The notes beneath the pieces were generated by a model that searched no databases, was not told the origin of the DNA, and saw only the letters and a program-made list of their open reading frames with translations. From Pelagophyceae sp. CCMP2097 (lineage: Eukaryota; Sar; Pelagophyceae), in assembly GCA_026770575.1 (NCBI GenBank), contig MU657263.1:164977-183336 (forward strand): 18,360 nt of DNA, read 5' to 3'. How positions within the stretch are numbered: the first letter of the stretch is position 1; each line of letters opens with the position of its first letter. The position numbers and the translations under genes are program-made. Shown piece after piece: positions 1 through 9,132 of this stretch.

Positions 1-567
1 TAAGTTTAGACGATTTCACATTTCACCCCCGTATGTGAGCTATAGGTGCCGGCGTCGAGTAAAGAAGGTTCCCGCCCATAGACGAGACCCTATACTCGGA
101 CCCCTGAGAACCGCTCGGCGCCTGGGGCCAAGGCGCCCGCGCGCGAGGCGCCCGGAGAATGAGCTCAAAATTGACCTCACACAAATGCGAATGTTACATG
201 CTCTCTGTCTCCCAGTTGGCGTCCGTGCTAAATGGGGATGGGTTCGGCGAGGATATCTCGCTAAAAACGAGGTCCCTTCGAGACGGCCCGCGCCATGGGC
301 CCGCAAGGCTGGACCGTGACGGTCGCCCGGACGGTGCGCACTTCAACTTCCCGGACGGCGTGGCGCCGCTGCGGCAGCGGCAACGCCGCGGACGCGGACC
401 GTTTAGTCGGCTCCTTTGGGCAGGCGCCTTCGGAAAGTTCGAGGTCGGGAAGGTCAGCGGCCGCCTCAAAAGACTCGACGGTGCGCATGCGAGTCCACCA
501 AGCGCTCCTCAAGGTCCACGGCCTGCGCGCGTCGGCCGGCCACGGCTCCGGCAGCGCAGTGCGAGGC
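1..567. other. Upstream region of the JMJD6-like gene
   Basis: No gene is recognised here. The JMJD6 reading frame stays open upstream to an ATG at 295, and in-frame ATGs also lie at 487 and 568. The translated stretch from 295 to 567 is rich in Arg, Ser and Ala and shows no match to the JMJD6 N-terminus. It is therefore treated as probable 5' UTR or promoter, although an N-terminal extension of the protein cannot be excluded. Confidence 0.4.
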
Positions 568-1827
568 ATGGCGCTCGCCCCGCGCGACGCCGCGCCCGAT
601 CGCGACGTCACCCCCGAAGAGCTTTCCATGGCCCGGTCCAAGGACGGCTTCGCTTCGAGGCGCGCCGCCGAGTTCGACGCCCTCGCCTTTGACGTCTGCG
701 GCACGGAGGACATTCGACGCGAGGCGCACACGCTGCCGCAAGCGGACTTCGCCGAATTGTACGAACGCACGTCGACGCCGCTCGTGCGTCTGCGGCCGCT
801 GCGATGCCCGGGGAGCTCGCGCCGCGTTTCGCACGGCGAGCGTATTTAGGTGGTATCCGGCGTCGTTGAGCACGAGTCGTGGCCCGCTTCCACGCGGTGG
901 CGCGGCTACGACTCGTTGCTGCGCCAAAACGGCGCGGCGGAGATGCGGCTCAAGTGCGGCGTGGACGGCGGGATGGATGTGAAGATCCGATTGAGTGATT
1001 TCGTTGACTACGCTGCGAGGAACGAAGACGATTCACCGCTCTACGTCTTCGACCAAGGCGCCGACGCCAACTTTGTGGACATTTGCCTAGAAGCGTACGG
1101 CGTGCCCAGCTTCGTCGGCGAAGATCTCTTCGAGCTCGTCGACGAATCGCAGAGGCCGCCGTATAAGTGGTGGCTTCTCGGGCCAAAGTGCGTTTGGCGA
1201 ATATGCGTTTCGAACCCCACTTGGTGAATGTAGGCGGTCCGGGACGGCGGCGCACGTCGACCCGCTGGGCACGTCTGCGTGGAACACCGTCGTCTCGGGA
1301 CGGAAAAGATGGGTCCTTTTCGAGCCAGACACACCAAGAAGCGTCGCCCAAGGCTGGGACTACGTCGGCGACCACGAGGACGACGAGCCCGTCAACTTCT
1401 TCGTCGACGTTTTGCCTCGCCTTCGAAGAGCGCATCCCGAAGTACGACGGATCGAGTTTGTACAGCACCCGGGCGAAACCGTCTACGTCCCGGGCGGATG
1501 GTGGCGCGCCGCCGCGTATGCGATTGGAAACCGGGACAGCGGCATCGCAGAGACAAAGGCCTCTATTTGCTCCGCGAGGCCGTCGCCCGCGACTCCGCAA
1601 AATGCCGTACAATCAGGCACGCTGTCATAAATCTCGACGACTCCATCGGCATTACGCAGAACTACGCCTCGCCTGCGAACTTTGACAAAGTCTGGGACCA
1701 GACTCGTACCAGCCGCGTTGAAACCGCAAACGCCTGGCTCCTCCAGCTCGAGGCGTCGCCCGCGCCGGAGCACCGATTGCTCGCGCGACGCGCCCGGCGG
1801 CGGCCCCCCTCGGACGCGCCCGAGTAG
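568..1827 (+). CDS. JMJD6-like JmjC 2-oxoglutarate/Fe(II) oxygenase (four exons)
   Basis: JMJD6 enzymes are Fe(II)/2-oxoglutarate oxygenases reported to hydroxylate lysines of splicing factors and to act on arginine; they are usually nuclear. Proposed exons are 568-783, 850-1187, 1234-1503 and 1617-1827 (344 residues). The motif order matches JMJD6: LYER near residue 65, a DDSPLYVFD block, PPYKWWLLGPKRSGT, then HVDPLGTSAWN. H192 and D194 are the first two iron ligands, GRKRW carries the co-substrate lysine region, and GGWWH supplies the third ligand (H276), followed by INLDDSIGITQNYAS. Splicing is required: each junction joins halves of a conserved motif. Introns 784-849 and 1188-1233 both start GTGCGT. 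The third junction is ambiguous (see findings). The start at 568 gives the family's usual N-terminal length; the frame is open back to 295. The C-terminus lacks the long poly-Ser tail of animal JMJD6. Confidence 0.85.
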
Positions 1828-2016
1828 CCTTCTTCTTCTTTTATGCACTCCAATGAGCCTACTCAAAACCAACAGGGGGCCGCCCGCCTGCGACACCCCG
1901 GAGCCGGAACAATTACTTGGGATTCAAAAAACAACCCTCTTTGGTGAACTCGACGTCTTCTGAAAATTGTCTGGCGAAGTCGCGCTTGCGCCCCGGGCGC
2001 TCGGCGCGTGTCGGGC

Positions 2017-3112
2017 ATGGACGCCGCCGCCGTCCGCGTGCGACGCGCCGCAGCCCTCAGGGTGTTTGAGCTGAGCGACTTGCTCGCGCTCGTCCTTCGA
2101 CTGAAGGCGTCACCAAACGCGCTCTTCGTGACGAAGCGCGTCGCTCGAGCCGGGCGGGCCGTGGCGCCGGCCGTGCGCAGACTTATCTGGAAGGACCGTA
2201 TTTTGAAGGGCACGGCAATCTTCAAGGGCCACACTGGCTTCGTCGAATGCTGCGCGTTCTCGCCCGACTTGACCGCAGGCGGCAGGCCGCGACTTGACGG
2301 CGCGGCTCTGGGACGCCGAGACGGGTGCGCTGCTGAGGACGCTCGAGGGCCACACCGGCTTCGTCGTGAGCTGCGCATTCTCCCCCGACGGCGAGCACGT
2401 CGTGACGGGCAGCCACGACAGCACGGCGCGGCTCTGGGACGCCGAAACTGGCGCGCTGCTGCTGAGGCTCGAGGGGCACACCCCCAACGTCTTGTGCTGC
2501 GCGTTCTCGCCCGACGGCAATCGCCTCGTCACGGCGAGCGCCGACGGCACGGCGCGGTTCTGGGACGCGGTGACAGGCGCGCTGCAGGCGACGCTAGAGG
2601 GGCACACCGAAGAAGTCGCGAGCTGCGCGTTCTCGCCCGACGGCAAGGGCCTCGTCACGGCGAGCTACGGCGGCACGGCGCGGCTCTGGGACGCCGAGAC
2701 GGGTACGGTGCAGACCACTTTTCGGGGGCACACTGGCCTCGTCATGAGCTGCGCGTTCTCGCCCGACGGCACGCGCCTCGTCACGAGGAGCGGCGACGGG
2801 AAGTCGCGGCTCTGGGACGCCGAGACGGGTGCGCTGCAGGAGACACTCAAGGTGTGTATCCCCCACGACCGCGCCGTGATGCTCCCGCAGTACTCCGGCG
2901 AAGTCAACGGCTGCGCGTTCTCACCCGACGGCAAGCGCGTCGTGACGGCGAGCACTGACATGACGGCGCTGCTCTGGGACGCCGAGACGGGCGTGCTGCA
3001 GACGGCGCTCGAGTGGCACGACCTCTTCGTCGAATGCTGCGCGTTCTCGCCCGACGGCACGCGAGTCGTGACGGCGAGCTGGGACAAGACGGCGCGGCTC
3101 AGGAATGTATAA
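2017..3112 (+). CDS. WD40-repeat protein with F-box-like N-terminus, frame broken in repeat 1
   Basis: WD40 propellers are protein-interaction scaffolds. From the ATG at 2017, about 65 residues precede the repeats; a segment from VFELSDLLALVL to RRLIW looks F-box-like, which would suggest a substrate adaptor of an SCF ubiquitin ligase (inference, weak). Seven repeats follow, about 42 residues each, ending at a TAA at 3110-3112. Typical unit parts are GHTGFV, CAFSPDG, VVTAS and TARLWDAETG; repeat 5 has an extra loop before repeat 6. Repeat 1 is damaged: its first half is in the frame of 2017, its second half in the frame of 2294, and a stop (TGA at 2270-2272) closes the second frame upstream. 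Compared with the other repeats about 8 nt are missing. This is either a real lesion (pseudogene or shortened protein) or a sequencing error. It follows the JMJD6-like gene in tandem after 189 nt. Confidence 0.7.
2221..3105 (+). repeat. Seven tandem WD40-coding units
   Basis: Units of roughly 126 nt share long near-identical stretches, for example GCGTTCTCGCCCGACGGC and CGGCTCTGGGACGCCGAGAC, at most of the seven positions. The similarity at DNA level, including synonymous sites, suggests recent internal duplication or gene conversion rather than conservation of the protein fold alone. Confidence 0.75.
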
Positions 3113-3222
3113 CTGCGAGACTCGGTGAGGCGTCTCCTTTAAAAGAGAATCCTGTCTCGTCATCCGCGTTTCCGGAGGCGCGCGTCCGAAGCGCGCGGCG
3201 CGCAGTCTCACCATGTCATCTG

Positions 3223-4673
3223 TTAGTCGCCATCGACGCAGATTAAGCACTTGGGGCCGAGTATGTCTTGGAGGCGCGCGCCGGCAGTGCGCGCGCCGGC
3301 GAATCGGTTATGGTTCAGCATGAGCGCGGCCAGCGGCAGCAGCGAGAGCGCGGAGACGGGCACGGGGCCTAAGGCTGCGTCGGGCGCGCCGCGCGGGTCA
3401 ACACCGGGGAAAGTCGCGCACCGCAAAACGAATTCTTGCAGAGATCCAAATGCCGAAGTTCCCGGAGGTTGTCCACCACGCCCTCTTCGAGGCCGCCGTA
3501 GAGGTCGTTGCCGTGCAAGTCGAGCCGCCGCAGGCCGCAGCGCTGGGCGCAGGCGAGGGGCATGTCGAGTTTGTTGCAGCCGAGGCGGACGTCGCGCAAC
3601 GAAACACACCCGGCCACGAGCCCCGGCGGCAGCGGCTCGCCGACGAGGCGGTTGCGCGTCAGTTCTAAGAGTTCTAGTTTGCGCAGCCGGCCGAGCAAAT
3701 CGCCGTCGACTTCGCCGGTGATGCAATTGTTGGAGAGTCGGAGCTCTCGCAGCTTGACCAAGTCACCGAGTGATTGCGGCAGCGGCCCGCGGAGCATGTT
3801 CGCGGTGAGGCATAAAGCCTCGAGGTGCAGGCAGTACTTTGGGACAGCATCCGAAAGAAGACCTCCGATGCAGTTGTTTGAAAGATCTAAGACTCGTAGA
3901 TGCGACAAGTGCTGGATGCACCGGACAACGGAGAAGCCCAGCGGCGAAACAAAGCCGCGGCCGAAGTTGGCCACGCCGGCGAGGCGCAGGTCCGTCACGA
4001 CGACGGCGGTGGCGGGCGTGCCGGTCGGTGAAGTGCCGGGCCGCGAAGTGCCGATCGGCGACGTGGTGCTGGGCGCCGGCGCGCCCGTCCGCCTCCGTCC
4101 CGTCTTGACGCCCTCGAGGCCTTCCAGGGACCGCACCTCGTTGGACCGCGGCTCGACGAAGCCGCGCCAGCCTGCATCTTTCGACCACGTCTGGTAGCCA
4201 CCCAAGTCCGCCTCCACCCGTAACAGCCAAACCTCGTCTGCCGTCTCCGCCTCTGCTCTTTGCGAAAGCAGCTTGGGCCTGGAAAGACCGGCCGTGCTCT
4301 TGCGCTGCCTTAGAGCGTCGCGGTCCGCGTCGCGAATAAGATTTCGGGTGAACTCTAAAGGCAGCATCCGCCATTCCTCTAAGCTGTATTCCTCCGGTTC
4401 GCGACTATAAATGCTCCGCGCCGGCGATGTCCGCCGCGCCGGCGACCAGTCGCGCGGCTGCGACGATGAGCTCCGGGCCGGAGACGGAAACGCCGGCGAA
4501 CGCGCCGACGCCGCCCCGCGCGGCGGCGACGATCGGCGCCGCGCCGGCGAAGCGAGGCGGTGCGGGCTTCCGGTCGCCTTCAAAGCCTTTTGCGAGAGGC
4601 GTCTTTGGAGGCCGAGGCGCGACAGCTGCGGGTGCGACGCCTCGGACGGCGCGAGGCTCCCGTCTGGTGGCAT
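3223..4673 (-). CDS. Leucine-rich-repeat protein (two exons)
   Basis: LRR proteins bind partners through a curved solenoid; no specific role is visible here. Starting at the ATG at 4673 the product has 467 residues: exons 4673-3422 and 3374-3223, intron 3375-3421 (47 nt, starts GTGCGC, ends GCAG). Residues 1-90 are Ser/Arg/Pro/Ala-rich and probably disordered. A charged, Trp-containing middle (EEWRMLPLEF, DEVWLLRVEADLGGY) is followed by a Pro/Thr/Gly linker. From about residue 240 plant-type LRRs appear: LRVLDLSNNCIGG, LEALCLTANMLRGPLP, LRELRLSNNCITGEV, LELLELTRNRLVGEPLP, LRRLDLHGNDLYGG, LRHLDLCKNSF. Splicing adds one more repeat, LAALMLNHNRFAG, which supports the intron. Without splicing the frame ends at a TAG soon after the donor. 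No signal peptide or membrane helix is seen. It converges with the WD40 gene, 110 nt between the stop codons. Confidence 0.8.
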
Positions 4674-5220
4674 CGCAGTCGCCGCCGCCAGGAGACCGTC
4701 TTAAACGGCGCGCCGAGATGCGTGCCGGCGAAGGGCCCTCCGGAGGCGCGGCGAGGCACGCGCCACACGGGAGGCCTCGCGAAGACCCGCCTCGAGACGC
4801 TCCGGCGCCGCGGTCCGGCGGCGCAAACTTTGGAAAGAGTCAAAAGAGCAACGCGTTTGAGACGGACAACGGTCGGGTCGCGTTGTTTTCGGTTGTTTCG
4901 GGCGGACTCGGGGCGGACCGGACCCGGACCGGACCCACTCCACGACACCCGGACCCACTCCACGAAGTCCCGGAGGCGCCCTGGTCCAACAAAATCTCTT
5001 ATGCGCCCTGATCCGCCCGCCGCTCGAGGCGCACCCCGGAGCGCGCGGCTCCCGGTCGCGCTCGGCGGCCGAGGCCCAGCTTTCTATGCGAGAGCGCGGC
5101 CACAGAGGCGTCGTCGGAAGCCTCTGCGGCGGCGGTAGGCTCTGCGGCGGCGGGTGGCCGCGCGGTGGCAGGTGGCCTCTTGAGGGCAGATGGCCGCGCG
5201 GTTGCGGGAGGCCGCGGCGG
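4674..5220. other. Intergenic GC-rich region between the LRR and GNAT-PUB genes
   Basis: This is the upstream side of the LRR gene and the downstream side of the GNAT-PUB gene. Open frames on both strands are Arg/Pro-rich and mutually overlapping, as expected by chance in GC-rich DNA. It contains two copies of a 20-nt unit at 4931-4970 (GGACCCACTCCACGACACCC and a variant) and an irregular GGC-rich imperfect repeat tract at about 5110-5215. I see no supported gene. Confidence 0.5.
4931..4970. repeat. Two-copy 20-nt tandem repeat
   Basis: The 15-nt core GGACCCACTCCACGA occurs at 4931-4945 and again at 4951-4965, with period 20. It is preceded by short CCGGACC repeats at about 4915-4932. Confidence 0.7.
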
Positions 5221-6255
5221 TCAGGGCCATGCGCGCAGTATGGCGGCGAGCGCGGTCCTGCACTGGGCCACGGACGCGTCCGTCTCGAGCCAGTCCAAGT
5301 CGGTTTCGTCTCGATCAAAGTCCATCGCGGCTTTGAGCCACGGAAGAAACGGCAGCAGATAGGTTTTAACCGCCGCATTACTGCACCGCAGCCGCCGGTA
5401 CTTCTTCTCGTGCGGGTAGTCGACGACGTTTTGCACTAGCTTCACCAGCCGGCGCTTCATCTCCGCAGAATCGGCATGCGCCTTTGCCTTGACGAGTAGA
5501 GACTCTAACAAAGAGTCATTCAGAGCCTCCCTCATACCCTGGTCCTCTTCCGACCCAGAGTCCGAGTCGTCTTCGGAGCCGTCGTCGGAGCCTGATTCCA
5601 GCTCGAGGTCGAGGTCCGAGGCCTCTCCGGCGTCGAGCGGGTCTTGCGCTCGGCGCAAAAGATGAGTGTCGTCGAAGATGTTTAATCGCGCGTTCAAGTT
5701 CGCCCCCTCCTCCAAGCAAAAGCCTTTGGACATCCAATAGACGCAGCTCTCTTCTAGAGCGAGGACGTAGACGTTTGCTGCTTGGGCGTCTGCGACTTCT
5801 TGGACGAAGTTGACGGCAGCTCCCGCTAAACCTTGGCCCCTTTTATCATACCTCGTCGTCACGTAATCAATCACCACGCGCGCCCGGGGCTCCTGGCGGT
5901 CCAGGACGGCGCGCAAGACGCCCAAGACTGCTTCGGCGCCGAATTCGTCAGGGTCGAGTAAAGCGACGTAAAACAGGGAAAATTCCGGCCGCCGAGCCGC
6001 CCAAGCCTCCCAGTCCGCAGTCGGATCCACCTAGAGGGCGGAGGAGCGTCGCCTCGAAGGCGTCTCTCTCGGGAGAGGCTTGTTACAGGGAGCTTTGCTC
6101 ACGTCGCCAAAGTCGTCGCTCTCGTTCAGCGCCTCGGCCACCAGCGCCATGAGCGAGAGGCTCGACCCAAACCGCAGCCGGCATTGGTGCGACGCCAGGA
6201 AGCGCTCCGACTCGTCGCCCGGGGCCGGGAGCGTCGAGCCGCCAAACTCCGCCAT
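5221..6255 (-). CDS. GNAT acetyltransferase fused to UIM-like helix and PUB domain (two exons)
   Basis: Exons 6255-6103 and 6030-5221, intron 6031-6102 (72 nt, GTGAGC to CTAG), 320 residues. The junction joins FGD to VDPTADWEAW in phase; without splicing exon 1 ends at the TAG of the acceptor. Residues about 65-165 look like a GNAT fold: FSLFYVALLDPDEFG, then VIDYVTTRYDKRGQGLAGA, whose RGQGLA segment resembles the acetyl-CoA pyrophosphate loop (R/Q-x-x-G-x-A), then NVYVLALEESCVYWMSKGF, typical of the C-terminal GNAT strands. An Asp/Ser/Glu-rich acidic linker leads to EDQGMREALNDSLLESLL, which resembles a ubiquitin-interacting motif. The C-terminal part (LVKLVQNVVDYPHEKKYRRL, then NAAVKTYLLPF and AAMDF) matches the PUB/PUG domain, known to bind the p97/Cdc48 C-terminal tail. 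Substrate unknown. A link to ubiquitin and p97 is inferred from domains only. Confidence 0.75.
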
Positions 6256-6452
6256 CGCGGATCGCTAAACTGGTATTAGTTCAAATCCTCGGCTCGGCGC
6301 GAAACAAAAATCCGAAGAACCAATTCAGTGCACGTGTCTGCACGCCCCAAGGATTTGAAAATCAAAGATTCTCTTGTAGCTCGGACTCGGAAGAACATCA
6401 GATTTTGCGTACGCACACGCCTGTTTTCGAACTGTTCCGCGGCCGCTCCACC
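6256..6452. promoter_or_regulatory. Upstream region of the GNAT-PUB gene, possibly divergent promoter
   Basis: About 200 nt of lower GC content separate the ATG of the minus-strand GNAT-PUB gene from a candidate plus-strand start at 6453. No TATA box is obvious. The promoter role is inferred from position only. Confidence 0.3.
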
Positions 6453-6866
6453 ATGCCCGACGACGGCCGGCGCCGCGGCGTCGCGCGCCTCGGCGCCGCG
6501 GCGCTCCTCGGCCCGCAGCAGCGTGGGAAGGACATCGTCGGGCGGACGCGGCCGCGCATAGATGCGCGGTGGTGCATCGCGTGCCTCGCCCGCCGCGCCG
6601 GCCACCACGGTCTCCGCCCCGCGCGGAGCACGCCGCAGTCGCGGGCTGTGCGCCAGTCCTTCCTCGCTGGGCGCGGGGTAAGGTTCCGGGGCGGCGAGAA
6701 GGTGAAGCGACGCTGCGGCTGGCAGACGCTCCGCGACATCCTCGCCCACGCCCTCCGCGGCGCCGCGCACGCCTCCCTGGAGAAGATCCTCGCCCACTGG
6801 CCCATCCGTACCTCGGTCGGCGCGGCGGCATGGTGCGTAAACGACCGCGGGGCGCGGGGACCCTGA
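6453..6866 (+). CDS. Hypothetical protein candidate, 137 residues
   Basis: Not recognised. The ATG at 6453 sits in a favourable eukaryotic context (CTCCACCATGCC) and the frame runs to a TGA at 6864-6866. The product is very basic in its first half (MPDDGRRRGVARLGAAAL). Its second half holds a plausible helical stretch (TLRDILAHALRGAAHASLEK) with Trp residues near the end. Overlapping frames on the other strand are almost as long, so chance is a serious alternative in DNA this GC-rich. Confidence 0.25.
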   Translation: MPDDGRRRGVARLGAAALLGPQQRGKDIVGRTRPRIDARWCIACLARRAGHHGLRPARSTPQSRAVRQSFLAGRGVRFRGGEKVKRRCGWQTLRDILAHALRGAAHASLEKILAHWPIRTSVGAAAWCVNDRGARGP

Positions 6867-8313
6867 TCGCGCCTCGTCGAATGAGATGAATCGCAATGGA
6901 GCGAGGCACCACGCCGTGCGATGCGCTGGCGACTAGGTACCTGTGGCGGTCACAGTCATGATCCGGGGCGCGCGGCCCGCTGGGCCTTTGGCTGTTTCGA
7001 AGTGGTGCTCGGATTAGATGGCCTCGCTCCTCGACCGCGGCGCCGCGAACAACGACGGTGGCGCACGACGCGCGCGTCGCCGGCGGCGTGCGGTTCGACG
7101 CGGCCTGCCGGACGATTTCATCTGGAAGGCCACCACTTTGAGGACGGCCACCTCATTGACGACGCTGACGACGACGGAAGACGGAAAACGTCGCTATGCC
7201 TCGCAGAGATGCCCGAGGCCGTCGAGCCGTCGTCGCCGACGTCATGACGTGGTGGCATCGCCTGCGACGTCGCGCACCGGCGTCGGCTCGCGCCGGGCTC
7301 GACGGCGGCGGCGACGGAGGTCGCCGCGGAGGGACGACGCGTGCCGACGTTTCGCGCATCCCGCAGCACAGCCACGGCAGCGCCGTATGAAGACCCCAAG
7401 GACGTCGACGTGAATAACAGCGCCGGCTGCGCACGACGAGCGGACGCCGCGCACGAGCGACGCCGCGCGGCGGGCGCCTCGAAACGGCGGACCGCGGCTG
7501 TTCCGGGAAAGGGTGCGTCACGCTGCTGCCGCGGCGCATCCGCTCGACGTCCGGGCGTCGCGCGCGTACACGCCGAGTACCACCGCCGCACCGCGGCGGC
7601 CGACGGCGACGACGGGTCGGAGTGCTCTGCCGGCGCTCGGCGCTCGTCGCGCGAACAACGCGGCCCAACCGGTTGGCGGTGGTCGAGCCACGGGGTCCGC
7701 CGGGGCCCGCGTCGAGCAGGAGCCGCTGCGATGCCGGCGGACGCCGCACGACGAAAGCGGCGGTAGCGGGTCGCCTTACGACCTTGGCTCGGACGGCGAG
7801 CTTGACGATGGTGTAGCGGTGCAGCTCACGACCTCGGACAACGGCTCGCGGCCTCCGACACGGCCGCCTGCGCGGCGCTCGGCGTCGTCGAGATACGATG
7901 CTGCCGTCGTGCGTCGACGCCGCGCCACGGGAGTCGGCGGCGGACGCGAGGACGTCGGCTTTTCCGAATCGGCTTTAAGAGTCGGCGCCACGCGCCCACG
8001 CGGCAGGCGCCCGCGCTCACGGCGTGCCGCGGGCTCGCGGGAGGATGGGCCCATGGACCGGCACGCTCGGCACCATGGTCGACTCCCCGCAACGTCCAAG
8101 ACGTGTCTGCGCCGTCCAAGACGAGCCTCCACCGGCTGCGCCGCGGAGATCACAAGGCGACGTCGTTCATAATGATCCATACCAGCTCCGGCCCTCGCCC
8201 ATCGCCGCCGCCGCCAAGTCGTTGACTAGCGCGGCGAGGGAGACAGCTCCGCTCGTCCACGACACGCGTCGATACGTGAATATTCTTCCCCCCACCCAAA
8301 CAGCTCCGAAACT
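6867..8313. other. GC-rich region without a recognisable gene
   Basis: Long open frames exist on both strands (for example 7513-8172 plus and 7153-7749 minus), but their products are dominated by Arg, Ala, Pro and Ser and overlap each other. Two short stretches look more protein-like. One is HLEGHHFEDGHLIDDADDD at about 7118-7174, in the frame that ends at 7247. The other is SPYDLGSDGELDDGVAV at about 7771-7821. Neither belongs to a family I know. Remnants of a decayed or multi-exon gene are possible. Confidence 0.4.
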
Positions 8314-8896
8314 TAGGGAACGGCCTCTCCAATTTGGTACGCCCTGATTTTCACCCAACTTGGTACGCTTTGACCTTTTTCGCTCAAGCGGGTCGATCCG
8401 GCCTCTCCTGGGGCCCCGTTTCGCGGCGTGGCGCGGCTCGATGCCACCCGACCGCGCCTCGGACTTCAATGAGGAAGGCCGGGCCGCCAATCTGACGCCA
8501 GGGCCATTCTCGTGACAACTACTCCGGTTGGAAAATGAAGCTTTGCGCGCAATCTGGATGCCCCCCGAGGCCCGCTTCACGGCGCGGGCCCCGCGACGGC
8601 CGCACTGACGACACACCAAAGCAGCCGCACCTCTTCGTCGGGAGACTCGCGCCGAACCACCGCCGCCGGTCAAGAGATTTTGGCCGACTTGCCTTTTTGG
8701 CGAAGCTTAGCGGGTTGGTGGCTGGTTCAACCAGCCCTCGGGCGAGCCTGAAATTTGGGCAGCTCGCAGAGACCATCGTCCCGGGCCCCGATCCGAAGTA
8801 TCAGCCTCGTAGTCGGCGTACAGCCTGCCCGGCGCTAAAAATAGCGAAAGCGTACCAAATTAGGAGAGCGTACCAAATTGGAGAGGCAGTTCCCTA
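8314..8896. mobile_element. Non-autonomous DNA transposon-like element (583 bp) with terminal inverted repeats
   Basis: The left end begins TAGGGAACGGCCTCTCCAAT (8314-8333) and the reverse complement of the right end begins TAGGGAACTGCCTCTCCAAT (8896-8877), one mismatch in 20. Homology continues inward: each end carries two tandem copies of a TTGGTACGC motif (left at about 8333-8368, right at about 8850-8878), followed by a pyrimidine-rich TTTTTCGC-like stretch. The interior (about 8390-8830) shows no transposase. I could not find a clear target-site duplication: flanks read GAAACT on the left and CACACT on the right. It lies 236 nt upstream of the ALDH-like gene start. Confidence 0.7.
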
Positions 8897-9132
8897 CACA
8901 CTTTTCGACCGTCGAGGACTATAGGGCGACGTCAGCCCCCGATGCGGTGAAAGGCCCTGCGTCGTAGTCGACTGTAGGCCCGCCTGCTCGTCGGACGCTC
9001 GGGCACGGCTTGCCCTTTTAATTGCCCCAGTCCTGCAAGCTGCACTTTAGCAGAAATTTCCCGTCTTTCCAGACTCAAGTGCGAGGTTGGACCCCAAGTG
9101 CGAGGTCGCCCGCGAAGCTTCCGACGGCGGCG
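8897..9132 (+). promoter_or_regulatory. Upstream region of the ALDH-like gene
   Basis: This 236-nt stretch separates the inverted-repeat element from the ATG at 9133. It contains a direct repeat CAAGTGCGAGGT at 9076-9087 and 9095-9106, 27 nt upstream of the start. A regulatory role is not shown. Confidence 0.3.

Noticed and set aside
2242..2278. A 37-nt GT-AG intron that would repair the WD40 frame
   Set aside because: It would remove a blade segment (VECCAFSPD) that is conserved in the other repeats and is shorter than any other intron in the window, so a small deletion is more likely.
4701..5378. 225-codon minus-strand frame with RGHLP-type repeats
   Set aside because: It overlaps the well-supported GNAT-PUB exon in another frame, and the repeats come from a GGC-rich tract rather than a recognisable protein.
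7153..7749. Long open frames on both strands between 6900 and 8180
   Set aside because: Products are overwhelmingly Arg/Ala/Pro/Ser with overlapping frames of similar length on the other strand; this is expected by chance in very GC-rich DNA.
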